Below, piece after piece: positions 12,101 through 24,813 of a stretch of 64,000 nt of DNA. The DNA is from Hofstenia miamia (lineage: Eukaryota > Xenacoelomorpha > Acoela > Hofsteniidae). The notes beneath the pieces were generated by a model. The model was not told where the DNA came from. It worked only from the letters and a program-made list of their open reading frames with translations, and searched no databases. Each line of letters begins with the position of its first letter. Positions within the stretch are counted from its first letter, which is position 1. Location: assembly GCA_900660155.1 (NCBI GenBank), contig CABFPE010000481.1, forward strand, positions 468,633 through 532,632. The letters are read 5' to 3'. The position numbers and the translations under genes were made by a program.

Positions 12101-15100
12101 TATAGTTATTAGAGATGGAATGCGGATAGTGAATTGAATATACCGGGTACCGGATATTCCGGATAATTTGATACTGGATACCGGATTGCAAATCCATCTG
12201 TAGAGGTTCATTGTATGTTAATATATTATTCCCTTATACATTGCTTCTGAAATGGCAATTACATACAGAGAAGAAAATAATATCATGTACTGATTGTCAC
12301 TTTCAATTTATGCACTTGGTTTGCGATTAAATGAAATTTGTGATAATTTTGCTTCATTTTTGAATAAGTAATTTAAATCTCAAAATTTAAAATTTCATTG
12401 AATCAATTGCGTTAGTAACGACAAGAAATGCAACCGCGATGGATATGTTTTCATATAATGGCATGATATCAGATTTTTAATGATCAATATATTATCAAAG
12501 ACGCATTAATTAAACGCTAAAAAAGAATGTGTTCGCAAAAACATAAAAATACTTTTTAATTACTCAGTAAGGTAAGTGAAATTGACGAATGCTATCAATA
12601 CTTTTATGACAACCAATTTGGCTTCGGACAGATGTTAGTTAAAATGTCCTTTTTAAAAGGGTACTATTGAATTTATTCGCAATTTTATGTTTATTTTTGC
12701 ATGCTTTATGATCTCGTATACCATCAATATCTACACATAGACATCTAGATTTTCCAGTAGTTCTATTTACAAAATTAAATTTTTGAAACATTAAAATAAT
12801 TAAATTTGCAGCACCTTTTAATATATTACTTTTACAGTTCATTATTAATCCAATTAGATTGGATAGGTATAATTAGTTCACGTTTCACTCAAGTGTTTTG
12901 TCAACTTCTATGATGCCATATCTAAAAAGCATACTGTTAAATATTTATTCCAATCGCATGGATTTATTATTTAAGAACTTTCTGTATTTCTAAATTATAA
13001 TTTAAAATGTTTGTAAATCTCATTCAGAGAAATAAGCTAAGTCTAATTTCAAACACTTAAGTTATTTGAAAATAATAAAATACATTTTTTACCTTACCAA
13101 ATTTAATTTCTTCTAATGCAAGTTTATCACTCTGTAGTGATAAAGTACACATTTTTCTAAATTGCTCTAAGTTAGAAATTCAAGTGTTGTTAACCCATCA
13201 TTAAATTGTTTCCAAATTCATGTAGAAGAATTGAAGATGACTTCGAACGCATTTGAAGTAACATATTATAAATAAATATCTTCAATTATTTTAGTTTCTG
13301 ATCTCAGGGTTGAAGGATTTAAGTCAAAGTGATTTAAATCGGATTTTAATCTTGATTTAAATCAAAGCAAAAATCAAATATATCAGTCAACCAATTTCCA
13401 ATAACTAAATTAGCTACTATATGTTATAAGGCGCTTACAGCTTTAAATAATATAGAAGGCAGGTGATAATGCATTTTGATTTTTTTACTTAAGGCTTTCA
13501 AAGGTTGATTTTTAGATTTGTTTATTTATTAATTTCATTCATTATATTGATAAATTATTTGTATTCTAATGGGCAACAAAACTGTCTCAGTTTGCTTATC
13601 ACAGACTATGCATATTAAAAACATAAAAAATCACGGAAAATTCTGGAGTAAGTCATGGATTTGCAAATGTCAGCTTACAATCAGCAATTTGAACAGTTGA
13701 TTTTTATTTTGTGATTAAAATATTTTGATTTAAGGTGCTTAATAACACATAGTGTGCCTTTGTTAATACTTGCGACAAACAAGCTAATACACTGCATATA
13801 TCTTTTAGTATATTTTAATTTCCAAATATTTATCTTTGAATTCCAACATCTTTTTCATAGAAAATCCATTTTTTTTATTTTTTCAAAAAACGAATTTTTT
13901 CACAATTCTGTATGAGCTTAATTTAATACCCTGTATAATTGCTATTTTATCCTCTAACTGATATTTCATTTAAATGTCCATAAAGGTGGTACAATTTTTA
14001 TCAAAGAAATCGACAATTCATTGTCGCAGAATAAAAGCAATTCAATTAGGTGTGTACATAAAAACCTACAAAGTATATAAACATGCAAATTGATATAGCG
14101 TGTACTAACTTTGGATATATTGCTTCAATTTATTGAATGTAATTCGTTTCTTCTTTGAATACTGCATTATTGTCTTCTGTGCTCGTGAAAATCTTGAAGG
14201 ATCATTTGATCATGATCTTTGTCATGATGATTGAACAAATAAGTTAATAAGTTATATAAATCTTGAAGTAAGAATTGCAGTAGAAGTCATATAGATAAGT
14301 GAGTTGTCTACAGTTTTTTCATTTAGTGAAAGGATATTGTGAATTTGTAATTTAGAGATTATTTTTAATCGAAGAGGCCTTAGTTCACCTAGATTCGTTT
14401 TATCTACTAATCTCCATATATATATATATATATATATTTGGGGATTAGTAGATATATATATATATATATACAATTTGATTAATTGAGTTCATTCGATATA
14501 GGTATAGGACTCATAATGAGAGTATCTCTACATTTTTGTATAAATTTTCAACGTATAATGGCTTAACATCATTCATATATCATTATAAATGTTCTTTTAA
14601 GAATTATTTTTAGAAATTACAGTTTATGTAAATATTGCAAATAGATTATTTGCGATTCTGATAAAAGTTAGTTGAAGCAATCTACATTTCAGGTTTCGAC
14701 GTTGAAATGCCTATCACCGATCTTATAGTTGTTGTGCTAGGAATTAGCCTTTTAGTTTTGTCATTTAATCCCAATGGGATTATTTTCTCCAAAGAATATG
14801 ATGTTAGTTGCTATACACCAGCTCAATTCCCTGCAAGCTATAATGTTTACACGAATAATTATTGCAGAAACACTAACCGTGGTTACATTCCAAACATTCA
14901 TGTTCCATTGAATGTTGAACAAATTAACTATGTTAATGTTTCTGATTCGATAAACGAAGATGAGTTCTTTTATGCGAGATATAATTTCGCATGTTTTGCT
15001 GCTTCGATATTAATAACAATTACTCCTGTAATGGCTTTCACGGGTTTCTCTGATAAATCCGTCAACATTCCCCTTGGAGTGATTTCACGCTTGGTTCACG

Positions 15101-18100
15101 TCTTCTTAGTGGTCGTGGCGTTTATATACACAATGATACCCATTTGCGTCCATTATGAAATACCGTCATTAAGGCAGTTGTTTTTTACTGATCACTTAGC
15201 AAAGGCATTAAGCTCATCCGACTTCCTCTATCTTTGTGATTTTTCCATCATAAAATTGGGTAACTCTGAAACTTACACTGTCCAGTGTTTCGCCTCAGCT
15301 CACAACAGCAATAATCTTGGACCTATGCTTATTTCGGTTATCACTGCATTCTTGGTTTGTGTTTTTTCTTCGCTGGCATCTGTAATATCACATATTGTGG
15401 GATTTATTGAAAGTTGTTTTTGCAAGAACAACAAAGAACATTCTTACGAGTAGCCGAATATTTTCAGTTCTAATGAATTTTGATTTACTCTGCACAAGTA
15501 ATTCTCTTATTTACATTTTGTAGAAACCCTTTACAATTATAGCTCCTATGTTCTCTTGTAATACTGTTTTTTACCAATGTATCTTATTTACTAATATTCA
15601 ATTATATATAATACTTGTCTATTTTTTTTCAAAATTATGCTAATAACTGAATTGAAGTCAAGTAATAGATACATATCGTCCAATTTCAACATACATTCGG
15701 TTTTTAGTTTCATTTGAAGTCGTTGACTTATCTTTCATTCGTTTTATATTTTCAATTTTAATAATTTTAACAAAACCTTTCCGTACTCATTAAAAATAAT
15801 AGTTGTTTCCTGAGAACGAAAAAAGTCAAATAATTTTCGCTAAAAAATTTTCTTCAATAAACTAAAGTTTCTTTCAAAAACCACAATATTTCCACTGTGA
15901 CTACGCAACATGTTCCCTGTTTCTATTCAGGGATTCAAATCAAATTCAAATCTTCAAACTTTTGAATCAAATTTTCAAATTTTTTCAAATATCCCAAATT
16001 ATGAAAAACTCCCAAATTGACATTTCGGACTAAGTTTTGCAGGCTAAATTTACACAAACACTTTCTTTAATTTTCCGTCGTTATTTTGGTAAAATTATAT
16101 TAAAAAATTTCAAATTATTATATGAAGTGGATTATTATTAAAATTACTTTGTTTTAACTGAAAATGTCTTACAGGTATTAATAATAGCTTTATACATTCA
16201 TTCACCTAAATATAACTCTGGGACTCATTCATTTAGTATGTTTCATAATTAAACTAATAGTGAACACATTTTACAAACTTTGCGACTATCATGGCCACAT
16301 TTGTATGTTGTTCTGGAATGATTGATTGGGCAATTTCAACAGGTTTTTAACATTTTTAAAAATGAAAGGGCATTTAATTTCTCTGTGATAAACACAATAA
16401 TCTTATTTTTTCTATATAGAGAATGGGCTAAGTATGTTTAAATTATTTTTTAGTATATGCTCCATATCTTTAAAGAAATTAATGTAAAATCTGCGCATGT
16501 GGTTTGAGCCTACCTCATTGTTATATGTATATTGAATAACACCTTAGTCTTTTGTATGTAAGAATTATTTTTAAGAAATATCAAACTTCAATTCAAATTT
16601 TCAAACTTTCAAATTTCATGTAAAACTTTGAATTTAATAATTTTCAAATTTTCAGATCAAAGATTTAAATTTCAAACTTCAGTTTCGTCAAACTTAGAAA
16701 GCCCTGTTTCAATTCCTCTTAAAGCACTAAAATACATGATTAATTTTAGGACTGAAATTTTTTTATTAAAGCTACTGATGAGAACTGTGTGTCCAAGAAA
16801 TTTAATTTTAGATCGTTTTTCACTTGAAATTATATCAATAATTTCACATTGTTTCCATTGTGAATTAATTCGCATACACGCATACTTTTGGGATTTTGTT
16901 CGATAAACATCGAGTTAATTTGCTTCCAACGAAAGAATTTTTGTTCAATTACCGCAATACATGTTTTTTCGTCGACTTGCGTTATCGATTCAAACGCGGA
17001 TCACAATTTTCAAAATGTTCACCACCTGATCAATGAATTATTCTCCATTCTAAGTCAAGCTGCAATAAAAAATATAATCATCTATTTATGAAGTACACTA
17101 ACTATACGTTAACCACAATATAACAAATGTAATTTTGTTTCATTTTTTGGATACACTTATTTTTAAATTATGATCGTGTTTTATCAAGCGGAACATACTG
17201 GTTGTTGTTGTCTCTTACGTTGCTTTTTGTTGTCAAAAATTATCAACATGTTTTTTCTTGAAGCATACAAAAGGTGAAAAATTAACAGATTGCATTCAGT
17301 GTAGCTAAATTTGTTAAGTAATCGTATCTGCGTTTTCGATTCACATTGCTGGAATGCCTTACATTTCTGTGGCTGATCTTATTGTTCTATTGATGGGCAT
17401 ATGCATATTTATTTTGTCCTTCAATCCATGCAAGGTAGTTTTCTCAAGAGAATACAATGTTCAGTGTTTTCCACCAGAACATTTCATACAGGCTGATATA
17501 GACTATATAAATGCGTACTGTAAAAGCACAGAAGCGGGATATCCTGTAAATTTGGTTAATCAATTTCATGAAGACAAATCGTCGGCGTTTCTTAATATCT
17601 CCCAGATAGTGAATAAAGATGAACTTTCTTTTGCTAAGTACAACTTTGCTTACTTTGCTGGATCGATTGTAGTTACCATTCTTCCCGTAATGTCATTTAC
17701 TGGGTTTTCCGATAGATCCTTCAACATTCCCCTTGGAGTGATTTTGCGCTTGGTTCATGTCTTTGTTATAAGCTCGTTTTTTGCAAATCGCATGCTTTTG
17801 ATTTGTGATCACTATGACATTACTTCATTGAATGACTTGTTTTTCACTGACAATCTAACCCGCGGATTGGCGCCAACTGACCTGTTATACGTCTGTGATT
17901 TCGCAATCAGACGATTGGGAAGTACTCAAAAGTATTCGGTTCAGTGCTTTGCATCGGCCACTTTTAGTCATAATATTGGTTCGAGCCTTGTTTTTATTTT
18001 TACGGCGTTTTTGGCAAGTGTAGCGTCGTCATTGGCATCTGTGATATCACATGTAATTGGGTTCATTGAAAGCTGCTTTTGTCCGAGAAATAAAGTTGCA

Positions 18101-21100
18101 TATTAAGCTGCATTTTAACCTAATATTGCGTGTTTTTATTAATGCTGGGAATCACTTTGTATATTTTGTTGTGACTAGTTGTTGTTGTGTGTATATAGTA
18201 GAAATACATGCGCTTGCAGTTAATGTCGCTTTCATGCATTTAGTTTTCTACTAATTTTACGATTTTTTATAAAGAATTGCATGAGAAAGTTGTCAGAATT
18301 AATAATTTTCAATTGGCGGATGAAGTTTTTTTAGATTAAAGTTCTACATTATTTTACGATTTGTTTTGTTTTATATCATCAATAGCCGTTTACATGCAAA
18401 CATTTGTATAATTTTTGAAATAGAATGTCTACTTATGTGTCAAGCACAATTTATGTTTAATGTTTACAATTTCAAGTGTTTCAAAACAGGTAATTTTGTC
18501 AAGTCAATATTTAGGAACTAATTGCTTATATTTTTGTTAGTGTTTTAAATTAGCAAAATAAAATTAAGTTTACTTTATTATATTTACTTGTTTCTAATCA
18601 TAACATTTGTTTACGCCATGTATATCTGAATTAATTGTTAAATTTGAGGCTCATTACGGACATAATATTCCCCTTTAGCCATGACACAGGGATGCATTAC
18701 CAGTAACTGTTAAATTATGATATGTATTATATAAAGTCATGAAACAGTTGAAGTTCAAAAAACATTTGATTTTTATAAGTTTCGTTAACATAATGTTGCC
18801 AATTCAAGTGATTCGTCTCATGCTAACTGATTTGTAAACAATCATGAGTTAGGTGACCGGTCATTACTATGGAATTAAGGTTTTTAATTATTTAGCATAA
18901 TCTGACATTATAATAAATTTAATGTTTTTTTGAAATAGATGGATGCATATTGCAATATTCAGAATTGACTAAGACAAATTCAAAATGTGCACCAGCAATG
19001 CAGTCTACTTTGGTGCACTAAGAATACTCTACGCCTGGCAACAATCGTATTGCATTGTTACAAACATTTTTTATACCGCCTTCCAATTGTGAGTTGGAAA
19101 CCGTTTTCAAATTCTAATTTATTACATTAAAAGTTACATTTTTGATTTTTTACCCCACTCACAGCATTGTTTATCTCGCTGTTTTTTAAAGGATTGAAGG
19201 TTTCAATCGTTGATTTTGTTTTACAAGTCAATTTTTGTTATCAAACAAGTAAATATATGGTTGTGGTAGCATTTTTATCTGGCTTGATAAATTTGCTTTT
19301 GTAGATTGTCGTTTATTCATATTAATGCCAGTCAATTTGTAAAATCGGTATTTACTCAATTTTTATCTTTCTTTAACCGTATGCAAATATTATTTTTACG
19401 CAGATATTTTGCTATTTCGTGATTTTGCCGTTTTACAATCAGTAGTAACTCCTTATATGCATAAGTTACTAGGAAGTTTGTTTAAATTTGTTTCGTTTCC
19501 TTAGGGGCAGTAGTGTAGCATCATCCAAACAAATATAAGCTGCTAAGGAAGAAAGCCAATAAAAAGAACTTAAGATCGAATTTAGATATGATTAGAAATG
19601 TATTATGAAATTTAGTATCATCTTAAATTAGTTTGTATGTTGCAACCAAGAAACAACAGTGTAATTACGGATTAGTATTTGTCGATATTATGATTTTGAC
19701 TAAACGAAGGTGGCAAAGTCGCTTCCGTTATTTTTAGCCGCCATCTTGGCAGACGGTAGATTTAAAATTCGAAATCGACAGGTACTTTTTCAAGTGAATA
19801 TAAATAGATTCAATTTCATTGTAACAATTGATAAAGAAATTTCTTCGGAGTTCTTCCATTGATTTCTTACTACGGTTTGATTATTTAATACGATGTCAAG
19901 CTAAACGAGTTGTGTTTAGTAGTGGTTTGGATCCATTACGGGAACGATTCTAGGTTCCTTGTGCCAAACCACGAAAGTGCACTTAAGTTAGGAATAGGGG
20001 TTTTTATTCTCGTTTAGGTGACTACCGATCATTATCTCACATGTATTAGAAATAACAAACTCGGAATTAGGCTAGCAAGCCAAACGTAGGGATTTCTATT
20101 TATATTATTCTAGATCCAAATTGATTACAATAATGCGGCCGATAATGTAACCGAGCATGTATCAGTTATTAGATGTAGAATAGGAAGCTGCTATATATTA
20201 GATTAGTTTAGTAAAGCCAATATATTTCGGTAATGGCTATACATATTAACTACACAGCTAGTAACAAGTCAGGTTGCAAGTACATGAAACACTTTTACAA
20301 ATAGAGATTAAGTCGAGTTGTGTCTTGTCTTGAGTATACACTGAGCTAGGATAGGGTACACGGAAGTTATATTGATGAGCTGAAAAGTGGAACTCAACCA
20401 ACTGGATCATATGCAAGCATGTGATACTGGATGTGGAGATTGGCCTCGGGCGGATGCCCAGTTACCAACGATTAGAAGAGATGCTGCGAGGCTTCGTCAC
20501 CTAAATAGTGTTCACGATAATGTCTATTAATTAAAGACGTGGAAGTAAAGCAGTACGAAATTAGTACATCCCTACCCACAAGTACATCGCTCTGGTTATA
20601 ATGAAATAGCATGGAGAAACGGATGAAGCCTGTTAGAGGATGTTACAGTAGATCCCTTTTATATTTTAAGTGTTAGTTAGAAATTTAAATAGCATCAATC
20701 TTTATGGTGATATCGCCGAGCAAATTTTTTCTATCGCGCGGCAGAAAATTAGCCTTGGAGGAGGTTCTTTTTAATCATGCCAGGGAGAACATAGTGCTAA
20801 ATTCTTGACTACCACTAACAATTTGGGAAGCTTCGTTTCGTTTTTTTGAACATACCTACTTCAAAATATACTACAAATTCCTTTTGGTATACCTTAGATT
20901 CTTATATTTGAGCCTTTGTTGGTCTTGTTTGGCTGCATAAACCATTCAAAAACATCATAATGTGGTGGGGATTTTTCCTCCTGTATGTCACTAAGTTCTT
21001 CATGTAGAATCAAGTTTTCAAGATATTTCAGGCCTTGCAATCTTGTCAGAATTCAACAGAGTGACTACACAGAAAAGCGAAGGGAACAACAAATCTTTTA

Positions 21101-24100
21101 CCTGATCCCATATGACAGAATTTAGGAAATAAAAAAGCCTTCACCTGGCCTCTAAGATCAGCTTTCTGACTGTTATTGAAAATTTTTTGTTGTTTTTCTA
21201 CCCTCTGGAATGACGTCATTACCATAGGGTGCTCTTCTTTGAAGAAGTTACCACTTTCACCAACTATTACAAGATTTTTTACATTTGAGTCAACACTGTA
21301 TTGTCTAAAGCGGAATATTTTACTTCGTTTGCATACTTCACTGATTCGTAGGTCATCGAACAATTTTTTGGCTGTAAGAGCCATTTCGCTTCATCGTATC
21401 GTCGTAGAACGTGTGGTTGACCATGTTCGTGGTAATTAATGTTTATCTGCTTGCACAATGACATTTTATTGACAGCGTCGTTTAGTGAAGTTTAATCTAT
21501 GGCCTTCAGTCCAAAGTTTCTTCCATGTCTATTTCATCTTTAGTTTTCGAAATGCTGCTCTCATGCTGTTGTAATTATGGCCTTGCCATGCTAGGCACTG
21601 CTTCACCCAGTTCTTTAGCAGTCGTCTGCGCTTTCGAATTGTTAACTTCAATAATTTGTATTTTGTGTTTCGTTTTTCCTTTTTTGCAAAACGTTTTCTG
21701 CATTATATTTATCCAGTGGTCAAGCTGAACACAAAGCTACTTATTTCTTTCAACTGTTGAAGTTTTGCGTTCATCACTCCCGTCAAATCGTCAAGAGTCA
21801 TGGAAACATTGCTAGGTTTTTATGCAGTTGATATAGCTGTGATATTGTGTGATCATCATTGCTTCTTGGGCCTGCAAAGCTGTAAATTTTTCGCAAGGCT
21901 ATATTTCAAATGCACTTTTCCTTTGGAGAGTAATTGTGTATCACAGAGAATGCATATGTGGTACGTCTTTCCCTGAACTCTCTTAAATATGCTTTCCAGA
22001 TCTTCGCGCTCCTTGAGCGTTCGTTTACCACGTGTCATTTCTAACGTAAAGCAAACAGTAATAATAGACGTGTAGCTAACAATTCTGAATAATTAATTGA
22101 ATTTAATTAGACCGCTGATAACAATACCTTATTGACTTTGTCAACAATAATGGGCTGCAGAGTAAATACTTTGTGCAATATTACTGAAGGAATTATATTC
22201 CTTTTAAATGCAGAAAATTTATATTTTGATCATGTTTTTATATGCAAAAACATCTTAAATGCAATTCAGTTTATGTTCCGAATATACCGTGTGTTCTTAA
22301 AGTCTCCGTGAAAAGTAAAACGCTCTGAAATTTTTATTAAGCAAAATATAACAAAAATATTTTTTTTCATTGAAAGATAAAAGACTCGGATTTATGTTTC
22401 GATATTGTTTTCAAAATGTGTGCCATTATTTGCAAGACAGCAACGCAGTCTATTTGGAAAACAATTTGCTGCATTTGTCATCATAAGTTGTGGAATTGCA
22501 TCGAACACCTGTTCAATTTTAACTTTCGAATCATTGATGTTAGCTGGACGGGGATGGGCATAAACTTTATTCTTCATGTATCTCCAAAGAAAAAAGTCAA
22601 GGGGACTTAAATCAGATATCAAACGCCCAGGAAATTTGGCGTTGAGGTATTCCAAGGTGCGATTTGAAGTGTGGGGTTTGGAACCATCTTGTTGGAAGAT
22701 TACTCTGGATAACAAACGATGCCTTCTAAGAAATGGAATCACTACGCGATCCAACATGTCAATGTACTTATCACTATCCAGAGTTCCATCAGACACAAAA
22801 GCAATAGGCAATTTCATCTCTTTTGAAAAACCAGCCCACACCAAAATCTTTTTCCTGAAGGAAGACGTTTCAGTGACACTTGGCTTCTCACTACCCCAAA
22901 ATCTTGTATTCTGCCGATTAACAATCCCATTCAACGTTAAGTATGCCTCATCTGTAAAATTTACATTTTTCAACTCATCTCCATCCAGATTCTGCAAGGC
23001 ATATTTACAAAAGTCTTTGCGTTTTTTAATGTGCGCTTGAGACAGTTTCTAGCCAACCTGAATTTTGTATGGGTAAATACCCATATAATGCCTCATGATA
23101 TTCCAAACAAAAGAATTTGATCGTCCTATTTCGTTTCCAATTGCTCTCGTTGTTGGTAGCTGGCCGTTTGCTTTCAGTATTTCCATTACTTCTCTTACCA
23201 TGTCTACATCAATCTCAGAAACACTGTCACCTCTTCCAGATCTTGGCAAATCAACTAATGTACCATGTGCTTCAAACCTTGACACAAGATCTCCAATTGT
23301 AGAATCCTTTGGGTATTCATTCTTTAGTTTATGAGTAGACGCAAATTTTCTTATTGCAACTGTGACTGATTGTCCATATAAATAATAGTTTTTTACCAAC
23401 TCAATTCTATCAGCTACTTGCATATTGCTTAGGTCACGTGAAATCCGAATAATCAATAAATAAAAAATTGAAAACATCAAATTAATTCTTTTATTTTTGG
23501 AAAAGTTACATTAGTATTATTATCACGGGAACTTTAAGAACACATGGTAAATGGTATACACTTTTCTTGAATTAGACTAAATTTTTATAACTGTCGTTTA
23601 ATTTTAATGGGGACCCTTGATGGTCTAAAATAGTTGTATGTGTGTGTAATTAAATATTTTGTGTTTTTTTAAAATTTACCTTTTTAAAATTTAAGGTATG
23701 TGATGGCCATAGGGATTGTACCAACGGTGAGGATGAAAATGATAATTGTGATGAGAAATGTCACGGCTACAACTGCGCCTACCGATGTGTTGATACAGTT
23801 CTTGGACCCGAATGCTTGTGTGACACTGGGTTCGAAGTTTCCGAAGTCACCAAATGTAAAGGTATGTTTACCTAACACTTTTTCATTGCATTCAATGCTG
23901 CAATCTGATTGTAAATCAGATTTTCGATGTTTTCAATAGCAACTAAGTTTTCCTTTAACATTACTAATCGAATTTTTCCAATACATACGTGCTATTAGTG
24001 AATTTCTCACTGGTCTAATTTTTATTACGTAATAAAAGAATCTATGTAAATAGACAACTTTAAAACAACTATGGCAACAAAAACTCATTTAGATGTCGAT

Positions 24101-24769
24101 GAATGTCAATTGGATCCTACAATTTGTAGTCACGAATGTCAAAATACAATCGGTGGGTACAACTGCACATGTGCTGAAGGCTACTACCTGAATTTGGATG
24201 GTCATTCTTGCAAAATAAATTCCGACATGCGGCCTGTTGTCTTAGCAGCAGTAGATCGTAACATTGTAGAGATTAAGTTGCAAGGTATCCTATTTAGCCT
24301 GAATTTTTTTAAAAATTAAATTTGAAATGAATCTAAAAATTACAGATACTTCAAAACAATTTAGTTGTTTTGGTTCATTGTTTTTTCTCTCTTGTAATAT
24401 GTAGTATGAAAAATATTAACAACTTTGTTGAATTTCGCAATCATTTAAACTTTTTTGTACTAGTGTCATCGATCATAAATTTTTTGGTTTACAAATGACA
24501 ACCTGGTTTTGAAACCTTATAACCCGTCATATTAAGCTTTTCGATTTGGACGAGGCGGAAAGGGCTAATGAGCTGCAGAAATCTGAACATTGTTGCTGTC
24601 AATAATTTACCACTTGTATATTTAGATTACTCTGTGAGTATTCACACTAAGTTAGACCATATTATCACATCGTTGGCTGTGAAGTGGTCGAACAATGACT
24701 ACAAAACGTTTGCACAATATGCCTTCGGAATTTATTCAATCGAAAATAGAAAAGTATCTAAGGTAAATA

Positions 24770-24813
<44 letters not shown>

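Noticed and set aside
10943-12211. Three long open frames of 380-389 codons, one + and two -, across 10943-12211
   Set aside because: They consist mainly of N in an assembly gap with TA repeats at the edges; not coding.
14707-18106. Calling the nested genes innexins, pannexins or connexins
   Set aside because: Only the general four-TM and cysteine layout agrees. The innexin YYQW region, connexin Cys triplets and CALHM pattern are not seen, so a name would be invented.
23049-23480. Separate small gene of 143 codons on the minus strand
   Set aside because: It is the N-terminal part of the mariner-like transposase, cut by one stop and continued in the same frame.
23700-23939. 79-codon + frame over exon 19
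   Set aside because: A shadow of the real LDLa-EGF frame; it has no Cys pattern.
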